Source of the DNA: Lentilactobacillus fungorum
GTDB lineage: Bacteria > Bacillota > Bacilli > Lactobacillales > Lactobacillaceae
Direction: 5' to 3'
Assembly (NCBI RefSeq): GCF_016860605.1
Contig: NZ_BNJR01000016.1
Location: 310,001 to 374,000 of the forward strand
DNA length: 64,000 bases
This document shows, piece by piece, positions 48,004 to 56,271 of this stretch. Position numbers and translations under genes: made by a program. The notes below the pieces were generated by a model. The model had not been told where the DNA came from and ran no database searches. It saw only the letters and a list, made by a program, of their open reading frames with translations. Position 1 is the first letter of the stretch. The number at the start of each line of letters is the position of its first letter.

Positions 48004-48546
48004 ATGAAAATTCGAGAAATTGTTCAGACAGCGCTAATCACCGCCGTGATCATTATTTTAGGACTCATTCCACCGCTGCCGCTTGGCATAATTCCAGTTC
48101 CAATTGTGATGCAGAATTTGGGGATTATGTTAGCTGCGCTAATCTTGGGGCCGAAAAAGGGAACTTTAGCCATTTTAATGTTTTTAGGGCTTGCCTTGTT
48201 AGGGCTGCCGGTTTTAAGTGGTGGTCAAGCAGGACCAGCCGTATTCATTGGGCCAACTGGCGGTTACTTGTTGGGGTGGTTATTAACGCCGTGGGTGATG
48301 GGCTATGGGCTTAATTTGTCATTTGTAAACCGGCGTTTTCAGCGCTTAACGATCATTTGGCTGTTTGGCGTCTTATTTGTAGATGTTTTAGGAGCGCTGT
48401 GGTTATGGGCGATAACACCAATTTCACTCATTGGCGCCTTAGCGACGAATCTGGCGTTCATCTCAGGAGACACCCTCAAAGCCATCGCAGCTTATTTGGT
48501 GGCTGATCGGCTTCGGATCTGGGATAGGGAACCAACTAGCATGTAA
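48004..48546 (+). CDS. bioY: biotin ECF transporter S component BioY
   Basis: BioY binds biotin in the membrane and delivers it through the EcfA1/A2/T module (7529-10000). The 180-residue product has about six hydrophobic segments and the family motifs PLPLGIIPVPIVMQNLGIML and VFIGPTGGYLLGWLLTPWV. TTGGAGAT precedes ATG 48004. The probable BirA site lies 19 nt before the ATG. A strong terminator follows. Confidence 0.94.
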   Translation: MKIREIVQTALITAVIIILGLIPPLPLGIIPVPIVMQNLGIMLAALILGPKKGTLAILMFLGLALLGLPVLSGGQAGPAVFIGPTGGYLLGWLLTPWVMGYGLNLSFVNRRFQRLTIIWLFGVLFVDVLGALWLWAITPISLIGALATNLAFISGDTLKAIAAYLVADRLRIWDREPTSM

Positions 48547-48573
48547 GCCTCGATTGACCAGAGAGGATAAAAG

Positions 48574-48619
48574 AAAAGGCGTGATCATCATCGATATGTC
48601 AATGATGATCACGCCTTTT
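48574..48619. terminator. bidirectional terminator between bioY and the minus-strand membrane gene
   Basis: An 18-nt arm (48574-48591, AAAAGGCGTGATCATCAT) is perfectly complementary to 48602-48619, with a 10-nt loop. A/T flanks on both sides allow it to stop transcripts from both strands. Confidence 0.85.
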
Positions 48620-48653
48620 GAAATAATACATCGCGAGAAAATAATGAGTGAAG

Positions 48654-49463
48654 CTAACGGCCTTGTTGACTCCATAGCCGAATGGCGCTTTCTAAGTGAC
48701 CAGCATCAAGTGCCGTGATGGTGCCATCGTGGTTAATTCGGCCCAATGTTGGCAAGACTGTGACCCCAGCGGCCCTTAATGCTGGTTCGTAAGGAGTGGC
48801 AGTTAATTGCGCAATCTCAAAATAATGAATTTTGACGCTATTTACCTTTAAAGCATAAAGTAGCCGTGTCGCAATCAGCCGGCTCGTCACATCAGTTGGA
48901 CTGCCGATAAAAACTAATCCTGAGTGACCACTGTGAAGTAACCTGCTTAATCCTTGAAATGATGTTTGGATGACAAACTTTGAATGCACCATTTCTGAGT
49001 GGTAATGATAACGTTGAAATGCCTTGATGAGCCGTTCAGCTAGCTGCCAATTAAACACCTTGGAAAGTAACAGTAAACCAAATAAAGGGACCGAAAGTAA
49101 GTAAATGATTAAGTTGGCAGCAAATTTAGCCATGAGTTTGAAAATAACTGAATCAAAGCCACCAGGGATTAGCACGGTGGCATCACTAGCCGCTACTGCA
49201 AGAAAGTATGACGAATTGTCAGCGCCTCGATTTAAGGCGCTATGGGATTGATGAGCTTGATCACGTGTTTTTTGAAAAATCCTTTTAAGCCAGTAAGCCG
49301 TGACTGGGAAAAAGACGAGACCGTTAACAAGATTGCCATAGTCAAAGTTGGTGAACGCCAAATCTAATGAATAGGTTTTGGATAGGTGACTAAAAAAGAA
49401 GACGATAAAAAAGTAAATCAAACTCAATATGTACATACCAATCATTGAAAAAGCTTTTTTCAA
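48654..49463 (-). CDS. membrane protein with a possible thioredoxin-like C-terminal domain
   Basis: I do not recognise a named family. The 269-residue product has hydrophobic segments at about 6-26, 45-60 and 110-135, and a soluble C-terminal part (about 170-269). That part has a strand-helix pattern and ends in AGVTVLPTLGRINHDGTITA, resembling the cis-Pro region and last strands of thioredoxin folds; no CxxC motif is present. TTG 49463 is 10 nt from AAGGAGG, whereas ATG 49472 is only 1 nt away. It is convergent with bioY and 74 nt after the TMEM175-like gene. Confidence 0.6.
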   Translation of the reverse strand: MKKAFSMIGMYILSLIYFFIVFFFSHLSKTYSLDLAFTNFDYGNLVNGLVFFPVTAYWLKRIFQKTRDQAHQSHSALNRGADNSSYFLAVAASDATVLIPGGFDSVIFKLMAKFAANLIIYLLSVPLFGLLLLSKVFNWQLAERLIKAFQRYHYHSEMVHSKFVIQTSFQGLSRLLHSGHSGLVFIGSPTDVTSRLIATRLLYALKVNSVKIHYFEIAQLTATPYEPALRAAGVTVLPTLGRINHDGTITALDAGHLESAIRLWSQQGR

Positions 49464-49537
49464 GCTGACCATGCCTCCTTAAAAGTTAACTGATATTGAT
49501 TAAGTAGCCCTGCGTTAAACGCATGAGTTAATAAGGA

Positions 49538-50128
49538 TCATGATTTCGATTTTAGCCGGTTAAGCTGAGTTACGGTTGTCCGTAGCGCCAGGCCGATCAC
49601 GATAACGACCAGAAAGTAGTGGGGGACTAAGTAAGCAACGATTAAATAAAGAACACTAACCCCAAGCATGACATCGGCTGAACGTTTCTCTTCGCGATCG
49701 TGAGGAGACAGTTTAATACCATCTCGGGCAGCTAATTGGCTGACTTCCGTAAACATCAATGCCTGAGTGATATTAACCAAAATGATAACGACTGAATAGG
49801 CCACCGCGCTGTTTCGACTGAGAAAACTATTATTGAGCCAAGCGGTGGCAAATGGTGTCAAACTAATAAAGCACAGGTAATAAAGATTTGTAATGGTCAG
49901 CATGGGGGTCGCCTTTTTGATGCCGCTCAGTAATTCCTGATGAAAAACCCAGTATTGGGACACAATCCCAAAACTGATGAAGTAGATGATTAAATGTTTA
50001 AACAACTCAGTCATCGATCCCGTAGATTCACTGACGGGTGATTGGATGTCTAGCACCATAATCGTCAAAACAACAGCAAAGATGCCATCAGAGATACCGA
50101 CGAGCCGCGACTTTGAGTAGTGAAACAT
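49538..50128 (-). CDS. TMEM175-family potassium channel-like protein
   Basis: The 196-residue product has about six membrane segments. The first carries RLVGISDGIFAVVLTIMVLD, close to the (F)SDGIFA motif that lines the pore in bacterial TMEM175 (DUF1211) channels, here with Ile for the usual Phe. AAGGAGG lies 9 nt before ATG 50128 and gives MFHYSKSRL; a longer frame exists but has no site. A TACAAT (minus strand, 50158-50163) may be its -10. Ion selectivity is inferred from the family. Confidence 0.8.
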   Translation of the reverse strand: MFHYSKSRLVGISDGIFAVVLTIMVLDIQSPVSESTGSMTELFKHLIIYFISFGIVSQYWVFHQELLSGIKKATPMLTITNLYYLCFISLTPFATAWLNNSFLSRNSAVAYSVVIILVNITQALMFTEVSQLAARDGIKLSPHDREEKRSADVMLGVSVLYLIVAYLVPHYFLVVIVIGLALRTTVTQLNRLKSKS

Positions 50129-50285
50129 GACAGAAATCCTCCTTATATTTGGCACCAATTGTACACCAATTATCTAAGAAGTGGTCAGCCAGTTTGATTT
50201 TGATAAATACGGAGATGCCGGTAATTAATTGCTTAAAAGGATGACCGAGTTGATGGCCAGTAAGCTTTTGATTGCCTAAACGGCC

Positions 50286-50331
50286 AAAAAACGTGGCGGG
50301 AACCAACTTCAATGGCCCAACCACGTTTTTT
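50286..50331. terminator. terminator of gntK-gntP (bidirectional form)
   Basis: AAAAAACGTGG (50286-50296) pairs with CCACGTTTTTT (50321-50331), with further GG/CC and CCA/TGG pairing inside. On the minus strand it lies 24 nt after the gntP stop and ends in a T-run. Confidence 0.85.
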
Positions 50332-50354
50332 AAGAACGCTAATATTGATTTAAA

Positions 50355-51716
50355 TTAATGGAATAATAAATCTAATCCCATGACCATGACAATTCCGACA
50401 ACGGAAATAACTGATTCAAGAACCGTCCAAGTCTGCAAAGTTTGCTTAACTGTCAAATCGAAATATTCTCTAAACATCCAAAAGCCAGCATCGTTAACGT
50501 GAGAAGCGGCTAAGGAACCAGCCCCAATTGCCAAAACCATGAGTGCTGGGTCAACGCCGGCCTGCGTCATTAACGGTGCTACAATTCCGGCAGCGGTTAA
50601 TGAGGCAACGGTAGCTGAACCAAGTGCAATTCGTAAAACAACGGCAACCAACCAGCCAAGGATCAGTGGTGAAATTGATGACCCTAAGAACAATTGAGCA
50701 ACTGCTTTACCAACCCCACCGTCGATGAGGACCTGCTTGAATGCACCGCCGCCACCAATAACTAATAGCAGCATGGCAATTGACTTAACGGCATTTTCCA
50801 ATGATTCCATAATTTGGGCAGTTGTCCGCTTGCGGGCCCAACCCATTGTATACATTGCAAAGAAAAGTGAAATTAACATTGCAATACTTGGTGAACCGAT
50901 GAAAGCAACGATTGAATCCAGCAAGTTTGGGTGCTTAGGATCAACCCCACCGTTAACCGTCATTTTATAAATCGTTGAAATAGCTAATAAGATAACAGGG
51001 AATAAGGCGGTTAAAACGGAAAGGCCAAACGAAGGTGATTCTTCTGGAGTGAATTCTTTAACTTCACCGATAGACGACAAATTACCTTTTCGTTCAAAGG
51101 CAGCTGGCGCATATTTTCTGGCTAATTTTGAAAAGAGTGGCCCAGCAATGTAAGCGGCAATAATTGCGATGAAGAAACCAAATAAGAGAACTTTGCCATC
51201 GTTAGCCCCCAAGACTTGGGCAATGGCAACTGGTGCTGGGTGAGGTGGCAAAAATCCGTGGGTTACTGATAAAGCAGCGGCCATTGGAATCCCAAGATAA
51301 AGAATTGGCACACCGGCTTCAACGGCGATTGCAAAGACGATTGGGACTAACAAAACCATCCCAACTTCAAAGAATAATGCAATTCCTAGGATGAAGGAAG
51401 CTACCATGACGGCAATTTGTAGCCGAGCTTTACCAAACCGTTTGATTAACGTTTCGGCAATAATATAGGCCCCACCGGAATCAGAAACCAGCCGGCCAAG
51501 CATGGCCCCAAAACCAAAGACCATCGATAATTCGCCAAGTTGGCTACCAATCCCATTTGAAACAGATGTCGCAACGTTTCCAAGCGGCATTCCTAACATA
51601 ACCGCTGTAATGACGGCAGTTAGGACCAGCGAAACGAACGTATTGATTTTAAACCTAATAATCAGGACTAGCAAAATAATAATCCCGATTAAAAGTGCTA
51701 GTAATTTTAGTAACAT
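50355..51716 (-). CDS. gntP: gluconate:H+ symporter (GntP family)
   Basis: This permease imports gluconate. The 453-residue product has about 12-14 hydrophobic segments and the family motifs GFGAMLGRLVSDSGGAYIIA, THGFLPPHPAPVAIA and ILGWLVAVVLRIALGSATVA, with the ending HVNDAGFWMFREYF. AAAGGGGA precedes the ATG. It follows gntK by 80 nt on the same strand; the spacer holds a repeat fragment. Confidence 0.95.
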   Translation of the reverse strand: MLLKLLALLIGIIILLVLIIRFKINTFVSLVLTAVITAVMLGMPLGNVATSVSNGIGSQLGELSMVFGFGAMLGRLVSDSGGAYIIAETLIKRFGKARLQIAVMVASFILGIALFFEVGMVLLVPIVFAIAVEAGVPILYLGIPMAAALSVTHGFLPPHPAPVAIAQVLGANDGKVLLFGFFIAIIAAYIAGPLFSKLARKYAPAAFERKGNLSSIGEVKEFTPEESPSFGLSVLTALFPVILLAISTIYKMTVNGGVDPKHPNLLDSIVAFIGSPSIAMLISLFFAMYTMGWARKRTTAQIMESLENAVKSIAMLLLVIGGGGAFKQVLIDGGVGKAVAQLFLGSSISPLILGWLVAVVLRIALGSATVASLTAAGIVAPLMTQAGVDPALMVLAIGAGSLAASHVNDAGFWMFREYFDLTVKQTLQTWTVLESVISVVGIVMVMGLDLLFH

Positions 51717-51740
51717 AATTTTCCCCTTTCATTAACCTGG

Positions 51741-51764
51741 GCGACGCAAAGTGCTCAAAAAGCG
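51741..51764 (+). repeat. fragment of the dispersed hairpin element (gntK-gntP spacer)
   Basis: The 24 nt match the 5' end of copy A (31879-31902) at 20 of 24 positions. The tip and the right arm are missing. It is in the transcribed spacer between gntK and gntP. Confidence 0.55.
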
Positions 51765-51796
51765 ATAAGCAAGCCTACAGTTGCCCGTTGGCACCA

Positions 51797-53359
51797 TTAT
51801 TCTTTTTTGGTGGCATCGGCATCTTCGTGCTCATGACGGCGCTGATAATCCGCAATGTTTTTGTATTCAGGTTCCAATGAGCGGCTAAGTCGAATATAAA
51901 TTGGAATAAGTTCTCGATAGGCAGTGAAGTTCTTCGGATCCGGATGATGAACGACGGTTGTACCGACAAAGTTTGAAACATCATCAAGACTGTCGATTAA
52001 GCCGAGGCTATACATCCCGAGCGTGGCAGCACCAAGGGCAGTACTTTCAAAGCTCTCTGGGATGGCAACGTCTTGCTCAAAAATATCTGTCAACATTTGG
52101 CGCCAAAGAGCGGATCTGGCAAAGCCGCCGCTTGCTTGAATGCTCTTTGGTTGACCCACAACTTCTTCTAGGGCCAACATAACAGTATAGAGGTTATAAA
52201 CAATGCCTTCCAAAACGGCTCGAATCATGTGAGCTCTCGTATGGGTCCGGTTTAAGCCGAAGAATGAGCCCCGGGCGTTTGCGTCCCAGATAGGTGCTCG
52301 CTCGCCGCCTAGGAATGGGAAGAAAAGCAACCCATCCGAACCAGCCGGAATTTTAGCCGCAATCTCAGTTAGCAGGTCATATGGATCGATGTGCATCTGT
52401 TCAGCAGTTACTTTTTCTGGGGCACAGAGTTGATCTCTAACCCACCGAAAGACGACACCACCATTATTAACAGGGCCACCGACTACCCACATATTCTTAG
52501 CTAGGTAATAACAGAATACCCGGGCTTTTGGATCAGTTTTAGGCTTATCGGTGACAACCCGAACGGCACCGGATGTTCCGATTGTAACGGCCACGACGCC
52601 AGGCTGGATGGCATTAACCCCGAGATTGGCAAGCGGTCCGTCTGATGCACCAATGATAAATGGTGTATCGATGTCAATTCCTAAAACCTTGGCGTATTCT
52701 TCATGCATCCCTCTCAATTGATAAGTCGTGTCGACTAATTCAGGAAGCTGATCGCGAGTGACCCCAGCGACTTTTAACGCCTGTTCGTCCCAATCCAGAT
52801 TGTAAATGTTGAACATGCCAGTAGCGTTGGCGATGGAATAATCTTCCTTTAAGACGCCAAAGAGTTTGTAGAGGATGTATTCTTTGATGCCAACAAACCA
52901 GCGCGCTTTTTTAAACAAATCCGGATGATCGTTTCGAAGCCAAATTAATTTGGTGAGCGGCGTCATTGGATGAATTGGCGTTCCGGTATGCTGATAGATT
53001 TCCATTCCTTCCGGGCGATGTTTTAGGTCGTCGGCATATTTGACCGCCCGATTATCGCCCCAAGTAATTGCTCGAGTGAGGGGCTTGTGATTTTCATCTA
53101 AAAGGATGAGACTATGCATGGCACAAGAAAAAGCAACGCCCTTTAATTCTTCTGGGTTCAAATTAGCTTTCCGAAGAATCTCAGTAATCCCATCTGACAT
53201 TGCCGAAAAGATTTCTTCTGGATCTTCTTCAGCCATATCCGGTGTATCTTGATAAAGTGGGTAGCCGTCGTTTGAATAGCCAAAAACCTTGCCATGAACG
53301 TCATAAAGTACGGTTTTGACACTGGTTGTGCCGATGTCGACTCCTAGTGTGTAATCCAT
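51797..53359 (-). CDS. gntK: gluconokinase (FGGY family)
   Basis: GntK makes 6-phosphogluconate, which enters the phosphoketolase or pentose phosphate route. The 520-residue product has the FGGY N-terminus DYTLGVDIGTTSVKTVLYD, the substrate motif THSLI-like CAMHSLILLDEN with ITWGDNRA, and the C-terminal phosphate motifs GASDGPLANLG and ASGGFARSALWRQMLTD. A C-terminal tail after residue 500 is charged and His/Asp/Glu-rich. AAAGGGAG precedes the ATG. It is first in the gntK-gntP operon. Confidence 0.93.
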   Translation of the reverse strand: MDYTLGVDIGTTSVKTVLYDVHGKVFGYSNDGYPLYQDTPDMAEEDPEEIFSAMSDGITEILRKANLNPEELKGVAFSCAMHSLILLDENHKPLTRAITWGDNRAVKYADDLKHRPEGMEIYQHTGTPIHPMTPLTKLIWLRNDHPDLFKKARWFVGIKEYILYKLFGVLKEDYSIANATGMFNIYNLDWDEQALKVAGVTRDQLPELVDTTYQLRGMHEEYAKVLGIDIDTPFIIGASDGPLANLGVNAIQPGVVAVTIGTSGAVRVVTDKPKTDPKARVFCYYLAKNMWVVGGPVNNGGVVFRWVRDQLCAPEKVTAEQMHIDPYDLLTEIAAKIPAGSDGLLFFPFLGGERAPIWDANARGSFFGLNRTHTRAHMIRAVLEGIVYNLYTVMLALEEVVGQPKSIQASGGFARSALWRQMLTDIFEQDVAIPESFESTALGAATLGMYSLGLIDSLDDVSNFVGTTVVHHPDPKNFTAYRELIPIYIRLSRSLEPEYKNIADYQRRHEHEDADATKKE

Positions 53360-53562
53360 TATTGATAACTCCCTTTCTTAATAATGAGGAAAAACGGTTT
53401 TAGATGGGCCAAGTTTAGGATAGAATAATAGCGGAAGCCTCATTAAAAGCATAATTAGAAGGTCTTGAATCCGGTACCACCTCGCACTAAACTTAGCATT
53501 TTCGCCGCGATACTTCAAACAATGTGTCTCTCAAATTAGAGAGACGAAAGCGCCACCATGCC
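53360..53562 (-). ncRNA. structured leader of gntK with a T-box-like segment
   Basis: From the minus-strand promoter the gntK leader is about 200 nt. It has a hairpin GTCTCTCTAATTTGAGAGAC (53527-53546) and, on the minus strand, GCGAGGTGGTACCGGA (about 53469-53484), one change from the AGGGTGGTACCG of T-box antiterminators. No stem I/specifier fits in the short upstream part, and no typical T-box terminator follows. It may be a T-box remnant or an unrelated leader RNA. Confidence 0.4.
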
Positions 53563-53591
53563 ATTATATGGAAAACAATTTCACAACGCAA
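53563..53591 (-). promoter_or_regulatory. promoter of gntK-gntP
   Basis: On the minus strand TTGCGT (53586-53591) and TATAAT (53563-53568) are separated by 17 nt. Confidence 0.7.
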
Positions 53592-53600
53592 CTATTTTGA

Positions 53601-53615
53601 TGTAAAATATTTACA
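53601..53615. promoter_or_regulatory. palindromic operator between gntK and the RpiR-type regulator
   Basis: TGTAAA-ATA-TTTACA is a perfect 6+3+6 palindrome, framed by CTATTT (53592-53597) and AAATAG (53615-53620). It lies immediately upstream of the gntK -35 box in the divergent region and is a likely site for the regulator at 53686. Confidence 0.55.
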
Positions 53616-53685
53616 AATAGTTTTTATTTCTTTTCAAGTTGTCGATATAGTTTAAAAAATAGTCTAAAAATGAAAGGTGATCACG

Positions 53686-54531
53686 ATGAGCTCGCCAGTT
53701 CAACTATTAAAACAATCATTTGATGATTTAAGCAGAACCAATAAAAAAATTGCCCGTTACGTGATTGATAATCCGCAAGCTGCTTCTGAGGCCAATATTG
53801 AAGACTTAGCGACGGTAACGGAAACCTCGACTGCCTCGGTCTCTCGGTTGGTTAAGACACTAGGATACGGTAATTTTCGAGAATTTACACTTTCGTTGGC
53901 TTATACCCAGCTGCGACCGCAAAATTTACCAATTTTTAAAGATATTGATGCGAATGATTCACTCTCAACCATTGCTGATAAGATCTTCACCAGTTCTCAA
54001 CGAGCGATTCGAGACACGCGGGAGGGGATTGACGAGAATGATTTTGCCCGGGCGGTGCTGCGTATTATTCACTGCAGACGACTGGGATTGTTTGGCTTAG
54101 GCGGTTCATCCGTAATTGCCTTAGACGGCTATCACAAATTTTTGCGAACCTCGATCGATTGTTTTTATTATCCAGACTTTGACGTTCAGCTGATGCAAGC
54201 TGTAAAATTGAGTGAAGATGATTGCGCAATTGTGGTTTCTCACTCAGGGAAGAATCGGCAAACGTTAAAAATTGCAGAGACGCTTAAGCAGCGAAAAGTG
54301 CCGGTGATCGGCATTACCGGCTATCCAGATTCCCCCTTGGCTAATCACAGTGACATTACGTTTGTATCTTCAAGTGATGAGTCCAATTATCGATCAGAAG
54401 GGATGTATTCTTTGATTGCCCAGATGACCGTAGTGGACACGTTATTCATGATGGCCACGGTTAGAATGGGCCCAGCAACGGAAGACACTATTCAAAATGT
54501 TCAAAATATTATTGAAAGTACCCGCAGCTAA
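53686..54531 (+). CDS. RpiR-family transcriptional regulator of gluconate genes
   Basis: The 281-residue product has the RpiR-type helix-turn-helix (about 1-75, ASEANIEDLATVTETSTASV then SRLVKTLGYGNFREF) and a SIS sugar-isomerase domain (about 105-240, with GLGGSSVIALD and IVVSHSGKNRQTL) that binds a phosphosugar, plausibly 6-phosphogluconate. ATG 53686 follows AAAGGTGAT; the GTG at 53677 is within that site. Divergent orientation from gntK and the shared palindrome point to control of gntKP. Confidence 0.9.
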   Translation: MSSPVQLLKQSFDDLSRTNKKIARYVIDNPQAASEANIEDLATVTETSTASVSRLVKTLGYGNFREFTLSLAYTQLRPQNLPIFKDIDANDSLSTIADKIFTSSQRAIRDTREGIDENDFARAVLRIIHCRRLGLFGLGGSSVIALDGYHKFLRTSIDCFYYPDFDVQLMQAVKLSEDDCAIVVSHSGKNRQTLKIAETLKQRKVPVIGITGYPDSPLANHSDITFVSSSDESNYRSEGMYSLIAQMTVVDTLFMMATVRMGPATEDTIQNVQNIIESTRS

Positions 54532-54561
54532 TTTAGCGGCGTTAACTGAGATGATCATTTT

Positions 54562-55320
54562 ATGAAGCGTAGAGACATTCAACCAATATATGCTGAAACG
54601 TACCGGCGGCGGCAAACAACCAAGAAGGTCGTGTTCGGCATTTTTTTGTTAATTTTGATTGTCATTTTAGGCTTATTTATTGCGCGCTGGCACGAAAAAC
54701 AACAGTTGTCAAAATATCCCATCAAAGGGGTTAGTATCAATCAGACAAACGGGTACATTGATTTTGAAAGTTTAAAAAATGATGGCATTAGCTTTGTTTA
54801 TTTAAAAGCGACGCAGGGGGCGACGTATACCGACGACAGCTTTCAAAGTAATTTTGAACGCAGTCAGGGTTCCCAATTGCCAATTGGGGTGTATCATTAC
54901 TTTAGCTTCACGAGTTCACCGACTGCTCAATTTAAGAACTTTGTCCGAACTGTTCAGGATAATACGGGTAGTCTGCCAATTTGTGTGACGGTTCAATATT
55001 ATGGTACTTATGGTGAAGATAATGTGCATTGGAAATCAGTACGGCACGATTTAACCGTACTTATCAAGCGACTACACAGCTATTACAAGCGGCCGATAGT
55101 CATTTCAGCATCCCGTAGTATATTGGATCATCTCCACTTCCAAGCGACAGCTAAACGCCAATTCTGGCCAACAGATGCCCCCTTGGGGACGCCAAATGGT
55201 GATGCCACTTTCATTCAGGTAACCCAAAAACAGGATTTCAAGTTGGATAAACAAATTGTCTTCTTGCCGATGTCGGTTTTTAATGGCGATCGGGTGAAGT
55301 GGCATCGGTATTTGGATTAG
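54562..55320 (+). CDS. membrane-anchored GH25-like protein with altered catalytic residues
   Basis: The 252-residue product has a basic N-terminus, one membrane segment (about 22-41) and a glycosyl hydrolase family 25 fold (about 54-250: KGVSINQTNGYIDFESLKND, FVYLKATQGATYTDDSF, LPIGVYHYFSF). In active family members the strand motifs are G-V/I-D-V-S and D-V-E; here they read GVSIN (Ser58 for Asp) and VTVQ (Thr143 and Gln145 for Asp and Glu). The WQY motif near the end is IQVT. It is probably not an active muramidase and may bind peptidoglycan. It follows the gluconate regulator by 30 nt. Confidence 0.8.
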   Translation: MKRRDIQPIYAETYRRRQTTKKVVFGIFLLILIVILGLFIARWHEKQQLSKYPIKGVSINQTNGYIDFESLKNDGISFVYLKATQGATYTDDSFQSNFERSQGSQLPIGVYHYFSFTSSPTAQFKNFVRTVQDNTGSLPICVTVQYYGTYGEDNVHWKSVRHDLTVLIKRLHSYYKRPIVISASRSILDHLHFQATAKRQFWPTDAPLGTPNGDATFIQVTQKQDFKLDKQIVFLPMSVFNGDRVKWHRYLD

Positions 55321-55323
55321 AGA

Positions 55324-55434
55324 GTGCAAAACCAAGCGTTTAGAAAGCGGAGCCTAACCTACTCCAGCCAGAAATCCCGGGTTTGGATTTCTGGCTGGAG
55401 TAGGTTAGGTGCAGCTTTCTGCTTGGTTTTGCAC
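55324..55434 (+). repeat. dispersed hairpin element, copy C (111-nt hairpin)
   Basis: The arms pair almost completely: 55324-55337 with 55421-55434 (14 bp perfect), AGAAAGC (55342-55348) with GCTTTCT (55414-55420), and 55353-55377 with 55385-55409 (25 bp perfect). The loop is CGGGTTT. The core (AGAAATCC-CGGGTTT-GGATTTCT) matches copies A and B. It lies 3 nt after the GH25-like stop and could end that transcript. Confidence 0.88.
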
Positions 55435-55698
55435 GTTTCGGCCAAGTAGCCGAGAACAGAAATCCCGGGTTTGGATTTCTGGCTGGAGTAGGTCAGGTGC
55501 AGCTTTCTGCTTGGTTTTGCCCGTTTCGGCCAAGTAGCCGAGAACAGAAATCCCGGGTTTGGATTTCTGGCTGGAGTGGGTTAGGTGCAGCTTTCTGCTT
55601 GGTTTTGCCCGTTTCGGCCAAGTAGCCGAGAACAGAAATCCCAGGTTTGGATTTCTGGCTGGAGTAGGTCGGGTGCAGCTTTCTGCTTGGTTTTGCCC
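55435..55698 (+). repeat. 88-bp tandem repeat, three full units
   Basis: Units at 55435-55522, 55523-55610 and 55611-55698 begin GTTTCGGCCAAGTAGCCGAG and differ at only a few positions. Each contains the element tip (AGAAATCCCGGGTTTGG...) and its 3' arm. The 65 nt before them (55370-55434, the right part of copy C) equal the last 65 nt of a unit, so the array is about 3.7 copies. It has no coding capacity that I can support. Confidence 0.92.
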
Positions 55699-55747
55699 AT
55701 TTCGGTAGTTAAAGATATATTTTGCAAAATCAACAATTTAAATTCAC

Positions 55748-55784
55748 AAAAAAAGCAACTTGATCAAAAAGGATGCAAGTTGCT
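55748..55784 (-). terminator. terminator of the DUF4828-like gene
   Basis: AGCAACTTG (55754-55762) pairs with CAAGTTGCT (55776-55784). On the minus strand the stem is followed by a T-run (A's at 55748-55754). Confidence 0.8.
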
Positions 55785-55797
55785 GCTAATTACCAAA

Positions 55798-56148
55798 TCA
55801 GTTAAGATCAAGCAAGTCGTAAGTGCAATTCTCGGACTCATCATAGAATTTGACCGGCCTAGCTTCGTTCCCCCGAATTTCGAGCTTATAGCCGTACTTA
55901 TCGATGTATGATAGCTCATATCTTGTAATTGACGAGACTTTTGCTGACATATCATGATTATCAATTGTCAGTCTTAAGTCCGGATCGATCACAATTTTAT
56001 GATCCCGATCCCGCCGATCTTTGAAATGCCAGCTGCCAACAAAAAATCTTGGATCAACTTTTGGCAGCTGCTTTCTCGAAGCTCTGGGGGTATGAAAGAG
56101 GCCCAGAACTAATGAGATTAAAAACAGCAGAACGCTTCTTTTCCGCAT
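55798..56148 (-). CDS. small secreted or membrane-anchored protein, DUF4828-like
   Basis: The 116-residue product has an N-terminal signal/anchor (about 5-21, SVLLFLISLVLGLFH) and a small domain with FFVGSWHFKDR, HKIVIDPDLRLTIDN and YGYKLEIRG. This matches my recollection of DUF4828, a domain of unknown function in Lactobacillales, but only by motif. AGGGGA lies 9 nt before ATG 56148; the in-frame TTG at 56154 is too close. It is monocistronic with its own terminator. Confidence 0.65.
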   Translation of the reverse strand: MRKRSVLLFLISLVLGLFHTPRASRKQLPKVDPRFFVGSWHFKDRRDRDHKIVIDPDLRLTIDNHDMSAKVSSITRYELSYIDKYGYKLEIRGNEARPVKFYDESENCTYDLLDLN

Positions 56149-56219
56149 GGTCAACCATCCCCTAGTTTGTATTCATTTAGAATTATAACCGATTATTATA
56201 ACAGACTTGCTGAAATTCG

Positions 56220-56248
56220 TTTTCATTGCGTTAAAACCTTGTTACAAT
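56220..56248 (+). promoter_or_regulatory. promoter of the Gfo/Idh/MocA-family gene
   Basis: TTTTCA (56220-56225) and TACAAT (56243-56248) have a 17-nt spacer, and the ATG follows 24 nt later. Confidence 0.55.
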
Positions 56249-56271
56249 TTAATTAAGAAGAGGTGGATAAA

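Noticed and set aside
49510-49525. TGCGTT-A-AACGCA palindrome after the TMEM175-like gene as a terminator
   Set aside because: It is short and lacks a T-run on either strand.
50088-50324. 78-codon minus-strand open frame between the TMEM175-like gene and gntP
   Set aside because: It overlaps the TMEM175-like start and the terminator, with no binding site or similarity that I can see.
55324-55698. CRISPR array
   Set aside because: The 88-bp units are contiguous with no unique spacers, and no cas genes are present.
55585-55911. 108-codon plus-strand open frame starting in the tandem array
   Set aside because: It is composed of repeat units and then the antisense of the DUF4828-like gene.
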